Source: Trichoplax adhaerens (Eukaryota > Placozoa > Uniplacotomia > Trichoplacea > Trichoplacidae). From it: a stretch of DNA of 64,000 nucleotides. The stretch covers positions 342,828-406,827 of the forward strand of contig NW_002060977.1 of NCBI RefSeq assembly GCF_000150275.1, read 5' to 3'. The notes below the pieces were generated by a model. The model ran no database searches. It was not told where the DNA came from and saw only the letters and a list, made by a program, of their open reading frames with translations. Made by a program: the position numbers and the translations under genes. Shown here piece by piece: positions 26,201-38,585 of this stretch. The number at the start of each line of letters is the position of its first letter. The first letter of the stretch is position 1.

Positions 26201-29200
26201 CTTCGTAACAATTTGGTATCGAAAATTCCGCCTTATACTTTTCAAGACCTAAGAAAGTTGCAAAAGCTGTGAGAAAGTTTCTCCTTTAAGTTATGATTAG
26301 CAACAGCCTTAACAAATGACTTTCTTAATACGTAATTCAAAGCAGTAAAGCTATAAATTAATATTCTTATTGATATTTTAGGATTGTAAAATCTATTCGG
26401 GATTGAACAACTTAAGTGATATTATGACAATGATTGTATAATTATACAGGCAATTACAGCAAAATAATATCATATCATTGATAGAAAATCAACTTGAAGG
26501 TTTAAATAACCTGCAGATATTGTATGAATATTTTTATTGATAATTAAAATTTAACTCAAATATAAATCAACAGTTATCATACAGCATATCATCAGGCCAT
26601 TCTTATTCTAGAACATTAAATTAGCTAATGGATATATTTTTCTCTGAAGAAATTTAGGCAACAATCCGCTAAATCACATTTCTGGAAATTCCTTAGCAAA
26701 CTTAAGAAACTTAACATACCTGTAAGCATCTAAATTTTAGAACTTGTTTATAAAGTTATTAGTTTAGATATAAAAATCATATTCTAAGTTCTTTACTCTA
26801 TAAACTTAACCAGTATATTTCATGCACATCGGTGATTTATCGGTAAGAACTTTAATTTAATGTGATTGAAGCACCTATACTTAAAAGATAAAAAATAAGA
26901 ATTTCAGTATCGAATTCTGATTAAAAGAGTAGGCATAAAGGGATAAAAGTCCGAAAACGAAAATTATAAAGTTGTAGAGAACTAGAACTTTATTAGAACA
27001 AAGACAAGCTACAAACGGCTCTACCCTAACACAATACAACTTCTGAGAGACTTCTAGAAAGAGCAATCAGATAATTTAATGTCTCCTGATATTATACTCT
27101 TGTTACAGTGTTAAATACTGTATTACAGTAGAAATAACTATGTTAGGATAATTCTGTTAGACTATCCTTATTTAGTTAACTTCTAATTTGGATATACTGT
27201 ATTTTAATATAGCACTGACTTTTTATGACAGTGACACTTATACACATACTGAAATTATAATAGTTATAATAGGGAATGCAAATCATCTGCTTACAGTTCG
27301 AATCATTGTGATTGTAATTTACTTATGGTAGACTGTAAATTATCATAAATATGTTCCGTGATAGGACATATCGTAATCTGACTATTCTGTATTAGTCATT
27401 ACATGTCTATGTTCGTAAATACTGTTGTCTGCATTAAGGGAGCAGTAGCTAAAATTAATATCTAATTCAGTAAATGATTCTAATGTTAATTGTATTAACT
27501 ATGACTCATGAACTATTGAGGAATAGTATATAAATGCAGTATATCGTGAAATAAAGAAGAATTGTCCAACTTAGTGTTTAACGTAAAATACGAGGCGTTT
27601 AAGTCTTTGTGTAGTCTGCTAGTAGAGCAAAAGTGTTTGTGATAGTGCAGATATCGTTCCTTGATACGTGGTTCAAGGAATTGACTTATTGATCGTATAT
27701 TGCGTTATCTTGTTGCAAAGCTGTTTTGTGACAACTCTCCATGTCTTGCACAGCTGCAATCAGCATGGCAGCATTCTATCATATTTTACACCTATTCAGC
27801 TTATTATTAGGCAAAATATTTTATTGCGAACCGTCATTAATCTAATATAAAAATGATTACAGTATTTTAGTACACATTATTCCTACCACTCTAAGTACAA
27901 TGAATTAAGGATATTCTAATAAAGGATTTACGATTCTATTTCTGCCATCTAACCTTATTAGTAGCTCATCATCTTACTGCATATAGCCATCTGTACTTTA
28001 GCATAGAGTCTATCCTTACAGTCTATAATTATGGGCTACTAAATATATCTTAAGATAAATGTAGAAAAAGCACTACCGTACATCACACTAAATATGGCCA
28101 ATAGTTTACAATCATAATACTTGGTTACTTTATACGTAGAAGATATATGCATAATAATTTCTGTAAGTAGATAGCCTAAATATTCAGCATGATAGTAAAA
28201 ATCTCTTACATCATAAGTGGCAGAAGTTTTTCAAGATGTACATAATATTAAACGCTGGTGATCTTATAATTTGGATAGAAATCTGATGGGAGCAAACTTG
28301 GTAAAGCTATTCCCATTCCCAGGACATGCTCTATCAAAAATGAAAATATTGTGAGTTTTTTGTCGAAAGCTAGCTTAAGCACTTGATTATATTCTATTTT
28401 CTGACAGTAAGAGCTTTTTAGGTCATGATAACACCTTAGAATCTTTAATATCACAAAACTTAGGCATTATAAAACCTCATATGACTACTTTCACAAATGA
28501 TTGTAATTAATTAATCTGAACAAATGCGTTCGACTATCTTTTCATTAACACTAATAGAAATCTGTCCAGAAATCTCTTTCGAAGCATTAGCTGGCAACCC
28601 CAAACCGAATATTTCAATTTTACATCTATGTAAGTCAAAGCATATATAGAAAGCATAAAATTGTACTTGGTCTGCATTCTAGCTGTAGTTAAATATCGCT
28701 CAACAAAATCTAGTTTAAAAAAGTTTTAAATAAATAGAAACCGTAAGACTGTAAATTTTGTTTACTTTCAGAGATTTTTCCTACAATTCCATATCCAAGA
28801 TTCAAAGTATTAATTCCGTCTACTTGGTAGAGTCATTGTAAGTAATCATTATAAAATCTGCTTTCGTTGAAGATAAAGATATAGCAATGTTATCTTAGTT
28901 TCCATACAATCATGCCGTTTGTAATTATTACACAGTAATTTATCATTCAACTACCTGACCCAATTATCCCACTTACGAATTCGAAATATATCACTAATCA
29001 CAAATCTGTAAGTTTTCTGGGTATGAAAATAATCATGAGTATGCGTTACAATCATACCTTGATCTTGATTGAAACCAATTTAAATTGTTATCTTTGCTTA
29101 AAATTATTTTTCAACTATCAGATATATAAATTACAATTTTATTGCCAAAATTGGCATCCATGATATGAAAGAATCGATGAATATAAATAACATAAAAAAG

Positions 29201-32200
29201 TTGTAAGTAAAATTTTCACTACGTATCATTTTTAGCCCCTAAAATTAAATATTATGCAAAAACACATACATTATTTGATAACATTTTATTTGGTTAATTA
29301 ATACCTATCTTATATAATTACAGAGTCAATCAATATCAATTGACTTTAAAAAATTTTAACTTCTATATACGAGACTTTCTAATCAAGCCTCAAATATGTT
29401 TTCAATTTCAGAGATATGTCGCATAATCGAATCTCTTCCATACATCTGCAAGCTTTTCAATCAGCAAAACAATTGAAGGAAATGTATGTTAAGTGCGCTA
29501 GCTTATAAATTTTCAATGTTTCACGTCTTCATTTCCATATCATCATAACTACTAGCAGCACTATTAAATTTACAAATTGCAAAAATGTGCTATAGCCATG
29601 TCTACAATGACACTAAAAAGGTTTAATGCTCGAATTCTTGCAAATATAGTTACCTTGATACTAATTACCTAAGAAATTTGAAATTTACTTCTATGATGCC
29701 TAATGTAAAGGTTCTGTAAGTATCAACTCAAAAATAAATACTGAAGAAGCTAAGCATTCAGTTACAATATTCTTTTGACAGAGATGTATTTTAAATTTGA
29801 GTTATTCATGCATTCATAAATATCTGTAATCCATTTAATTATGGAAGAAACATATTTTAAATTATTATTCAGCTACCTATAAAAACTGCAAAGTGCTCGA
29901 ATGAAATAATATTGTAACCGCAGTCTTATAAAAATAATACCTGAAGTAACAATGCAGTCAAATTATGGAGGCATTTATTTTAAAAGTATTCAGTTTTCAC
30001 AATGAGTCACGAGGCGATTTACGATTTAAGCCCATTATTAAAGTCTTTTATAAATTCTAGTTCAGCATCCTATAATCAATTAAGCCACTTTCAAAAATTC
30101 GAAAATCTGCATCAATTAGAGATTTTGTAAGTAATAAATCATTAAATAAATACCATTATGTAAGTAAATCGTACAAAAATTGTCAAAATATTAAAATATG
30201 GTTGCTGTTAATGTAAATGATGCATCTAAAAGGTTACTAATTATCAACTATCTTATAACCATTCTAAGTCTCTTACACACAATTAAATTTTTACTTCAGA
30301 AACCTATCGTGCAATCCATTTCAGAAGTTCGAAGCTAAAGCATTATCGGGTCTTTCTAATATTATAGAATTGTAAGTAATGTAAATTTTCAAAAGTCCTT
30401 TAATAAGTTATTATGCAATTATTTGTAATACTGCTATCTTACAAATAGTTCAATCGAATCTATCTTCAAAGATGGTTTCGGCTATTTTTGTACCTTTTCA
30501 AGTGACAAATAGTAATCGAAATAAGTATTTCCTTTAAAATATTGCTTAATTGCTTAAATTATTTCGTCTTGCAAACACAAACATCAACTTTAAATGAATT
30601 TCTGGAGCTATACTACATTCATTTAATTACAATATATTGGGCGTTTATATTTTCTCTCACAGGCATTTGGAAAATATCAATTTGTATTCCTGGGATAATT
30701 TGTCCTTCAGTGGTTTATCAAAGTTATCAAAGCTGTAAGCTACTGATTATTTCACCTTTTTGCTTCAACTTATTGCTTCTTTTAGCTGTTCAAGCTAGTA
30801 GCTTTAACTAAATATTCCAAAACATTATACTTCTATTAGCGTCCTCAGTAAAAATCATTTAACTGTCGTCAAGAGCCAATCACTTGAAAATTTAAATACT
30901 TTACAAGAACTGTAAGTTATAGATTATCTATTTAGATATTTATGAATTTATTCTCTAATGTTTTATACAGCCATTTTACATTAGCAATCTTACGAATTAA
31001 ATTTTTCGCAGAATTGTTGTTTCATACGATTATCAAAACTGAACTTTTCGTACATCTCAACCATTATTAATATGAGAGTCATTCTATCCTTTTGAAATAA
31101 TAGGGATCTGTCGAGTAACAATATCTCCTTCATACCTCAGGGTGCTTTCAACTCTTTAACGAATTTACGTAAATTGTAAGCTTAATAGTAAGCTTAGGGC
31201 TATTTAATGGTTGTATATATAAATGAAATTAATACACTATCACCAAAAAGTGATGTATTATCTTATAACATAGATGAACTATGAGCATATTATAGATAAA
31301 ATTTAAAACGATAGCTTATAGGTAGCCTAGGATTGAGACGAAATTATCCTTGTAGTTTTCCACGAAATTTTAATAAAGCTCTGAAAAGTAGCTTAATAAC
31401 GTCAACTATAAGATATATCGAAGCAGTTTAATAATCGACAAATCACCATTAATTCGTGAGCAATTGTTTTAAGCGAAGTTACCGCAAAAGCAATAATGTG
31501 TAATATTTATAATTTACTCTTAATTAATCTGGCAAATTCATCTTGTATTTTTAATTTATCAGAAGTAACCTTCTAATGCTAGTTTCTACAGTGATATATT
31601 AGGTACTATAACCATTTGACGATACGTCATATACTACTTTACTTCTTATTTCTCGTACATTTTTAATAAACTTTACTAGCGTAATTAGCATAAATCATGA
31701 CCACTTCTGTCACAAGACAGCTTTGCAACAAGATAACCTAACGTACGATCAATAAGCCAATTCCTTGAACCACGTATCAAGGAACGATATCTGCACTATC
31801 AGAAACACTTTTGTTCTACTAGCAGACTACATAAAGACTTAAACGCCTCGTATTTTACGTTAAACACTAAGTTTAAGAATCCATTTTATTGCACGATATA
31901 CTGTATTTATATACTATTCCTCAATAGTCCATGAGTCACAGTTAGTATGATTAACTTTAGAATCATTTACTGAATTAGATATTAATAGTAACTACTGCTC
32001 CCTAATGTAGACAACAGTAATTACGAACATAGACATCTGATGACTAATACAGAATAGTCAGATTACGATATGTCTTATCACGGAACATTTCCACGATAAT
32101 TTACAATATACCATAAGTAAGTTAAAATCACAATGATTCGAACCGTAAGTAGATAATTTGCATTCCCTATTATAACTATTAATTCAGTATGTGTATATGC

Positions 32201-35200
32201 GTCTCTGTCATAAACAGTCAGTGCTATATTAAAACACAGTATATCCAAATTAGAAGTTAACTAAATAAGGATAGGCTAACAGAATTATCTTAACATAGAT
32301 ATTTCTACTCTAATACAGTATATAACACTGTCGCAACTGCCTACAAACTGTATAAACCAGAATAAGTAATGGCTAAGCTATCCTATTACGTTATATTTTA
32401 GGCTCTAGGAAGCTAAAGGTTATCAATTTGTTAGAATAATATACTCATTGTAACATGTAGATCCATCATTTAAATTCAATATACTTTGCGATTTACGGTG
32501 AATTAGTTTGGCAATAATGTACATCCTAAACCATATATTGATTACCGTACCATATCATTACAATTGAATTAATATACGCACATCATATACAAGACCAATT
32601 TAAGATCAAATTTAACCCCAGATTTTAACAAGGCTATTTGAGAGTATCTTATATTACAACAATAAGTAATTTCTTATTTGCAATGCAGTAGCATAACAAG
32701 CAATGTAGAGAGTATAACATATTTGTTCAGCTTAAATAATCGTTAACGATCAAAAGTACTAAAATTTCATCTTAAAATTTCCTTACAGAATAATTGCACA
32801 AAATTTGATAACGGAATTTGAATTTTATACCTTTAAGAACAACAACAAAATCGAGACAATGTTAGAGAATCAATTACTATGACTATTCAAACAAATATTC
32901 TTTAAAATGTTATTTCCATCAAATTGCTACCTGTTTTATCTCGGATTTCTATAGGGATTTACAATCCAATATGATTACAAATATAACGGAACAGGATGAC
33001 GAGTTACCGAATTTAAAATCGCTGTAAATATTTAAATAACTTTGCATTCGACAACATACTTCTAGCTCACTAGTTTTATTCGTATGCTTCGTACAATTTG
33101 TTTAAATCTTTTTCTAATTACTTAATTAAAGTAAATCACCAGCTTTGCTATTTTAATTCTCAAATTCATAACGTGGTGTTTCGTATATAAATATAACCAT
33201 TATTTATACCAATTAATATAGGAATCTAAACAAAAACTTGTTAGATAATGACATTGCAGAGAAATTAAAGAACGGGCATTTGAATAAATTGCATGAACTG
33301 TAAGTAGCTAAAATTTTCATAAAGTTCTTGTTCGACCTTTAGAATATAACTATGCTGCCATAAAGATTTCATCGCGGATTATGAAATGTATATAAACGAG
33401 GCCGCACGCGAAATCGGTCATTTTGCAAAATGACTATAGGTAACAGTTTTTCCTTAAATTTTATAACATAAAATGTATTTTTTCATTTAGTCAAATAGCA
33501 GAGAACAACATTAGTGCATTACCTAAAGAATTCTTCTATTATCTGAAAGAAAGCACTAGAATCTAGTAAGTGTTAGCATCATACCATTTCACGTTACCAT
33601 TTACCTATAAACCATTAAATTTCGGCTTCTATATTTATTAAAATTTAGTATAAGATTCCTAAAACATGATTATTTTAAACTATTCTTTCTTGAATTCCTT
33701 TAGCAATTTGGGATTTAATAAATATCTAGAAACGCAAAATGTCTTAGAAGCGATTAATGAATTTCTACCCTTGCTCCCTTATGAATGCGCAGCAGAAAAT
33801 ATATCACGTTGCCAATCATTTTCGATGTGAGTTAACCACTATTCATGACTGGTTGCACTTGCGGCCATGTATCAGAGATGCATTAGCTTTAAGTATCCAT
33901 TTCCAAATGCCTGTTTTGGTCTAATAATAGATAACTGTTTATTTTAGTCTAAACTAAAATAATTTTCAAGCTGGTTTTAGTCAAGTACAATTTTAAAGAA
34001 CTAATCTAGGCCATAGCATCCTGTGAACCAAATTTATATATAATATATTATTTCGATATATAGAGATATTAGTGGATACCGCATAGAACGGAAAAGAGAA
34101 GAAGGAGACTATGGAGTGCTCTCTTCACTTCAAAACAACGTTAAAACATTGTAATTTAGCAATAATTAAAACTAGTAGAATTCTATCGTTCTGTGATTCA
34201 CCTAAATTAAACGTCATCAAATATACATTTCACTGAAATATTTTACGTCATATTATAGGTTTCTTTTACTATCTACCAATTTACATCAATACTTATTCTA
34301 TTACAGATATATCAGTAAAATTGGTATCCATAGACTCGATCTTAGAATCTTATTTAATCGAACAAATCGAATTTTAAAAGAGCTGTAAGTCAACTCTTAT
34401 GTTAAAAATTATGTAAGAAATGTATTATAAAGCTGTTACAAGGAATCTATTGATCAATGTAATGTTATGAAACACGTTTTTCATCAACCTCATAAAATAT
34501 TCTAATTCGACGTTAAATTTGATGAATACTGTATCGTATTTTGGCTTCAGTAAAATAACTATAATGCTATCTCTGTAGACTTACCAGCTTATTCTACAAA
34601 TGGGAACTTTCGTAATATTAAGGCAACAGTAATCGTTAACCATGAATCGTTAGCCAAATTATTGATAAAAATTTTCATGATAGACATTATACTAGAAATT
34701 TTCTAGAAGAAATCACAAGTAACGGAATTCAATTTCCGAACCTAGAGATCATGTAAGAGTGCATAAAATCATACTGTATACGTTACGGACATATATAAAT
34801 TCATTTAAAAATTTTAATTGCAATCAAATTAATATTAGTTTGCAATACATAAGGTTAAACTTAAAAAAGTTTTGCTTCAGTGCCGATATGACATAAACAG
34901 TTATAGTTTGTAATGTTCGTTTTGTATAACTCAAATTTTCAGAAATTTAGAAAATAACTTCCTACAAGGCGCATGTTTTACTGAATCCTACTATGACGTC
35001 TGGCCCAATATCCATACACTGTAAGATTATTCGGCCTGATTCTTGATCAATTTATTTTATGATATAATCAAATTTTCAGTAAACTACATAATCTTATAAT
35101 TAACTATTACATACATTGAAATCAGGCTTCATAAATTGTAATTAATTATGTGTAAGTGCACGAAAAATGTACTACCTTTTTAATTATACCAAGCCACAAT

Positions 35201-37921
35201 TATTTTCTCTTTTAACAGGATCTTAAAGCAAAATCGCATTCGAACCTTGAATAATGACTGTTTTTATAAATATAAGCGACTTCGTATATTGTAAGCTTTC
35301 CTAATTTGTAATAGTAAATTAATTTTACAACTCTCCTGCCTTTGATAAAATTTATTTGAATTTTATGATAACACTTTACCGAATTATAAAATTATATTAC
35401 TTAATTCTAAATTAAAAGTTGAAAGCTACCGATATTCCATAATAACAGCATTTTATACGTTATTACGGTCATCTATTTATAACTTATAATCTTTACAGAA
35501 ATCTGGAGCTAAACATTTTGACCCATGTTAGTGATCAGGCTCTTCGTGGACTGACGAATCTTAGAAATGTGTAAGTATCAATGACATCACCAATAGTTAA
35601 TATATTATATAATCGTTACATGCCTCTACAACAATATAAGCTTGTACCTATAGTACATTATGACTACACGTTGATTTTAGCTTATCCTTTTTTATAAACA
35701 TAGACTGAATTAATGCGTACTTGCCTATAGACATAGCATGCTAAGTCTAGCATTTGCAGCATGTACTATTTCTTTGCAGCCACAAACAGCGTTGTCATCT
35801 ACTAATACTTAGACCGTTTGTGACGAGTTTACTTCTATAGTCTTAGCTCTCTACATTATCTCTATTCCAAAGCCTTAAATACCACTAATTTCTAACCCAT
35901 ATCTCTACTCTTGCGTTCATTACAGTATTAGTACTTTCTTGATTGCTTCATAACAGCTTATAAGCCACTCTACGTTAATTACCTCAATACTATAATTTTT
36001 ACAATGTGCAAGACGAATCTTGCTAACTTACTAAACGTATTGCACTGATTTCTAAATTACTTATAACCGTTATAACTCTTAGAAATTAGCTCAAAATCAC
36101 TCTGGTCACTAAATAAAAAAATAATTAAGAAATGCTTAGACTGTTCTTTATCAGTGATATATGAGCCTCATTAAGTTAGCAAGACTAGAAATTAAGAATC
36201 TGATATGTTAAATACTGTACGCTGCGAATTTATACAGAAAAGCAAGTTGCAGTGCTAAACTAAATTTAACTTAAAATTTCAACAAAGTTTTATTTCTACT
36301 AGTATATTGAACTCGCCTCCCACAAATTTCTACTGATGAATATTTCTTGACTCTACTTAATCTAATCAGTGTTTACGGGGTAAATTTATATATATAATAA
36401 TAATTTAATCTCCAACTTCACCGTAATAAGGATAGCTGAAAGTGGGCTACTTGAATTAATATGGTCTATTTTATTTTGTGTCTATACTCAAAGACACATT
36501 AATAGAATCGATGCTTTCTAGCTAGAGTAAGGTTTTATCATGTAAATTTACTTATAGTTATTGCAAAACTACCGTACTGTTCGATTTTAACGTTTAGTCT
36601 CCCTACTATCTATAGTCAATTCAAGCTTAGATAATAACTAGATCTACGAAAAATTTATAGAAATGAGTGTGCAATTTTTAAAATATTCATTTACTTTTAT
36701 AGGATGTCATCAAGAATATTTTTTTGTTGTTCCATCCCTACAACCGTTACATTTTGCACACCATTTAAGAAGCAAGAAACTGCTTCTACTTGTTTGGACC
36801 TTATATCCAATAAATTAATATCTAAGGCACTTTGGGGAATTGCAGGAATTGCACTCCTTGGCAATCTAGTCATCATTGCTATCAAAGTACTGAAATACAG
36901 GAACCAGCCCGAATCTGTCCTAGGATTACTCTCTCAAAATCTTAGTGTCGCTAATCTGTTGCTATCATCGTACGTATTCATCATCGGTAGCGCTGATATC
37001 GCTTATCACGATCACTATGCAAAATATTCCGAATTATGGCTAAAAGGACCATTTTGTTCATTATCCTGCATATTGGCTAGCATGTCCAGCTTAATTTCAT
37101 CGGCTGTAATTATTTTTATGACCGTAGATCGCTTCATCAGTATAGTTATTCCTCACAAGACCAACTTAATTCAACCAAAAAAAGCAAAATACATCATCGA
37201 TAGAACTTGGATAGTTGTCTTTATATTTGTTACTATTCCAAATTTGTTCAGTATAAATGCTGAAGGCGATGCAAGAATTTATGGATATGTCGGCATCTGC
37301 CTGCCAGTCAATTATGATAATCCATTTTATCGAATGTGGATTGTTACATTTATTACTGGAATAGCTCTTTGCTGGATAGCAACATCATACCTTTGGATAC
37401 ATATATCTGTTACAATGAAATTGTTAAGCAAAAAAACAGGCAAGTCAGCAAGAAGGCAAGAACGAGCTATTGCTTTAAGGATACTGCCAATTATTTTAAG
37501 TAACTTGATTGCATGGATACCATTCTTAATATTTACCCTTGAAATCGCTCGTAATCCAAGTAACATGCCTGAGACTACTTTGCAAATCACATTTCTTATA
37601 GTATTACCCATCAATGCAGCTATTTATTTCGGACTAACTGCCTATAGTGGTCTAATAGGTATTAACGCAACAAGTAATCAAATGCGACAATATTATGGTC
37701 GCATCAGTAGCCGAATAATGACTAGAAAAAGTATTCTTGGCAACAATACTAACCCTGTACAACCAGCACGACGATGTACAGAGGTAGTCATCTGCCAAAT
37801 TAGAACTGAGACTAATGAAGGAGAAAGATTATACGCAGATTCTGGGACATATATAAGGAGGATATCGCAAACTCCCCAAGATCAAATTGCTGCCGAAGTG
37901 CTAAAGAATTTACCCAATTAG
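19043..37921 (+). CDS. LGR-type G-protein-coupled receptor 2 with a giant LRR ectodomain (about 43 exons in window)
   Basis: The gene is a plus-strand series of small exons ending in a seven-helix exon (36703-37921). I find 42 upstream exons of 63-123 bp, most exactly 72 bp (24 residues, one LRR). All have lengths divisible by three, all enter and leave in phase 2, nearly all have gtaag-type donors, and all are free of in-frame stops. This is the LGR gene layout known in vertebrates (one LRR per exon), but with several times the usual 10-17 repeats. Product: a plasma-membrane receptor whose LRR solenoid would bind ligand outside the cell. Introns hold two family A transposons (27101, 31708) and a 392-bp gap (20262-20653). 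The 5' end is not identified. The gene could be two ancient LGRs run together, since only one seven-helix exon is present. Some central repeats are degenerate in LRR consensus though still open. Confidence 0.8.
20262..20653. other. assembly gap, 392 undetermined bases
   Basis: A run of N. It falls in an intron between two LRR exons (20184-20255 and 21351-21422). With introns of 80-300 bp typical of this gene, the gap could hide one further LRR exon. The apparent minus-strand open frame across the gap is an artefact of unknown bases. Confidence 0.98.
21351..26721 (+). CDS. LGR receptor 2, LRR exons 6-19
   Basis: Exons: 21351-21422, 22779-22850, 23039-23110, 23283-23354, 23481-23543, 24914-24985, 25067-25138, 25273-25344, 25499-25567, 25695-25772, 26008-26079, 26197-26268, 26450-26521, 26650-26721. 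This is the best-conserved part of the ectodomain, with clear L-x-x-N-x-I-x-x-L/I patterns such as ELQCNEIATIEAGAF, CLNENSISRLDQNMF, QLQQNNIISLIENQL and NLGNNPLNHISGNSL. Donors are gtaag, gtgag or gtatg; 25499-25567 uses gtacg and 23481-23543 uses gtaaa, the two shortest repeats in the block and the least certain. Confidence 0.78.
21762..21925 (-). mobile_element. degenerate fragment of transposon family B
   Basis: Aligns with 3040-3205 (gcgataacatttatg, aaatttctaaattt, gggattcagtatctctta, ctactcacaag, gaaccgattttattcaat, ctgctgagcttaaatat, ctttcggcagcc) and with the reverse complement of the right part of the intact family B elements. It lies in the intron between the LRR exons at 21351 and 22779 of the long receptor. 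Confidence 0.55.
22480..22655 (+). mobile_element. degenerate fragment of transposon family A
   Basis: Resembles the right part of the family A elements in plus orientation: atatttaacgtagacg, gtagagcaatagta, attatgccctaatacctt, atcgtaaactacgtta-ctttattgcaaaacagtttc. Similarity is lower than between the five full-length copies. The copy sits in the same intron as the family B fragment at 21762 and probably extends further left beyond recognition. Confidence 0.45.
27101..27733 (+). mobile_element. transposon family A, full-length copy in an intron of LGR receptor 2
   Basis: 633 bp, starting tgttacagtgttaaatactg and ending gttgcaaagctgttttgtgaca, flanked by a perfect 5-bp target duplication ACTCT (27096-27100 and 27734-27738). 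It is inserted in the sense direction in the intron between LRR exons 26650-26721 and 28279-28350. No transposase frame; the plus-strand frame starting at 27668 straddles its right end and flank and is not a gene. Closely similar to the copies at 38586 and 54710, which suggests recent shared activity. Confidence 0.92.
28279..31175 (+). CDS. LGR receptor 2, LRR exons 20-31
   Basis: Exons: 28279-28350, 28558-28629, 28772-28837, 28936-29007, 29122-29202, 29412-29483, 29650-29715, 30061-30126, 30300-30371, 30663-30734, 30840-30911, 31104-31175. Lengths vary from 66 to 81 bp but stay multiples of three in phase 2. LRR consensus weakens in the first half (NLMGANLVKLFPFPG, NLSRNLFRSISWQPQ, YINYNFIAKIGIHDM) and recovers later (NLSCNPFQKFEAKALSGL, DLSSNNISFIPQGAFNSL). 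The weak repeats are still free of stops, so the frame appears to be under constraint. Confidence 0.75.
31708..32335 (-). mobile_element. transposon family A, full-length copy in an intron of LGR receptor 2
   Basis: 628 bp in minus orientation, starting tgtcacaagacagctttgcaac and ending aacactgtcgca. The flanks ACTTC and ACTGC form an imperfect 5-bp target duplication with one mismatch, so this insertion may be somewhat older. It lies in the 1.6-kb intron between LRR exons 31104-31175 and 32789-32860, antisense to the gene. Confidence 0.88.
32789..35570 (+). CDS. LGR receptor 2, LRR exons 32-42
   Basis: Exons: 32789-32860, 32955-33023, 33222-33299, 33491-33565, 33704-33826, 34064-34150, 34307-34384, 34684-34752, 34943-35020, 35219-35290, 35499-35570. 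The 123-bp exon at 33704 encodes 41 residues with two Cys (YECAAENISRCQSF) and looks like a repeat fused to a cap or loop. More ordinary LRRs follow it (NLENNFLQGACF, ILKQNRIRTLNNDCF, NLELNILTHVSDQALRGL). The last exon leaves phase 2 (AAT GT|gtaag) and fits the seven-helix exon exactly. The exon at 32789 has an unusual gttaga donor. Confidence 0.75.
36703..37921 (+). CDS. LGR receptor 2, seven-transmembrane terminal exon with altered core motifs
   Basis: Acceptor ttttatag at 701-702 (36700s), one base completing Val, then 405 codons and TAG. It starts with the Cys-rich hinge (FFCCSIPTTVTFCTP) matching that of receptor 1. TM1 has LLGNLVII; the outer loop SADIAYHDHYA...LWLKGPFC matches receptor 1; TM3 ends TVDRFISI (DRF for DRY); TM6 has IAWIPF. 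Two core residues are changed: TM2 reads LSVANLLL, so the sodium-site Asp2.50 is Asn, and TM7 reads INAAIYFGLTAY where receptor 1 has INSAINPYLY, so NPxxY is lost. The tail is about 95 residues. The ATG at 36704 is internal. Frame and length are intact, so loss of these motifs may mean altered or absent G-protein signalling. Confidence 0.92.
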
Positions 37922-38580
37922 ATCAATGGACGGAATGGTATAAAATTCTAACATTTAATAATTATATGTTATAATAATTGAACTGTGTCAGTTATTAACC
38001 ATCTTCGAGTAACTTGTAAGTCCTGTGTCCTGTGTCAGAAATATATCCGATAAAACACATCAGCCTATCAAATAACCCCTACATTCTAAGCTAGGTAACT
38101 TATCCTAAGTACCTTTTCTGTAAGAATAACTTCTATTAAGGAATCTATAGATCCTACGTTTAGCTAACTTCATCTACACCTTATTTTTTACTAATATTCT
38201 TTAAAATCTGTCGTTATAGTATAATGGATGTCGTTACAAATGCTTCTTGTATTAATTTTTACTGATAATATGGCAGGTAAAATTACTGCCCTCTACAAAA
38301 TCATAAAGTGACCCTCAATAATTTCTAAGCACCTTTCTTTAATGTGCGTTAAGCTATTTGCATTACTGTACTTGCAAAAAATTTAAAGTTTACAATCGTA
38401 TTTATTCCAGATCGATGTCACATATTTTATAGATGAATGCGTTATAGCAGTTTATGGCTTTATCTATAACATTCACTGATAGAAATTTCTGTTCCGATAT
38501 AATCGATAACATAGATTACTTAGAAAAGCCTAAATTAGATAAAAGCATTATAACGGCCACTCCTAAATGAATTCTTTAAA
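37922..38580. other. 3' flank of LGR receptor 2; nothing further seen
   Basis: AT-rich, no open frame. No canonical AATAAA is found in the first 100 bases after the stop; the sequence near 37957-37975 (atttaataatt) is only a weak substitute. Confidence 0.35.
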
Positions 38581-38585
38581 GGCAC

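Noticed and set aside
26881-27066. Minus-strand 61-residue hydrophobic frame
   Set aside because: Within an LGR intron next to a transposon; no support.
27668-27850. Plus-strand 60-residue frame
   Set aside because: Straddles the right end of a family A transposon and its flank.
28248-28454. Minus-strand 68-residue frame
   Set aside because: Antisense to the LRR exon 28279-28350, which fits length, splice sites and phase of its neighbours.
29782-29823. Possible LRR exon after ttgacag
   Set aside because: In-frame TAA after three codons.
30437-30505. Possible extra LRR exon (SSIESIFKDGFGYF)
   Set aside because: The only donor nearby would break the phase-2 rule followed by all other exons; could be a dead exon.
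30542-30811. Plus-strand 89-residue frame
   Set aside because: Runs through intron sequence and crosses the LRR exon 30663-30734 in a different frame; not a gene of its own.
36697-36885. Minus-strand open frame over the start of the receptor 2 seven-helix exon
   Set aside because: Antisense shadow of a clearly coding exon. The same applies to the minus-strand frame at 37327-37614.
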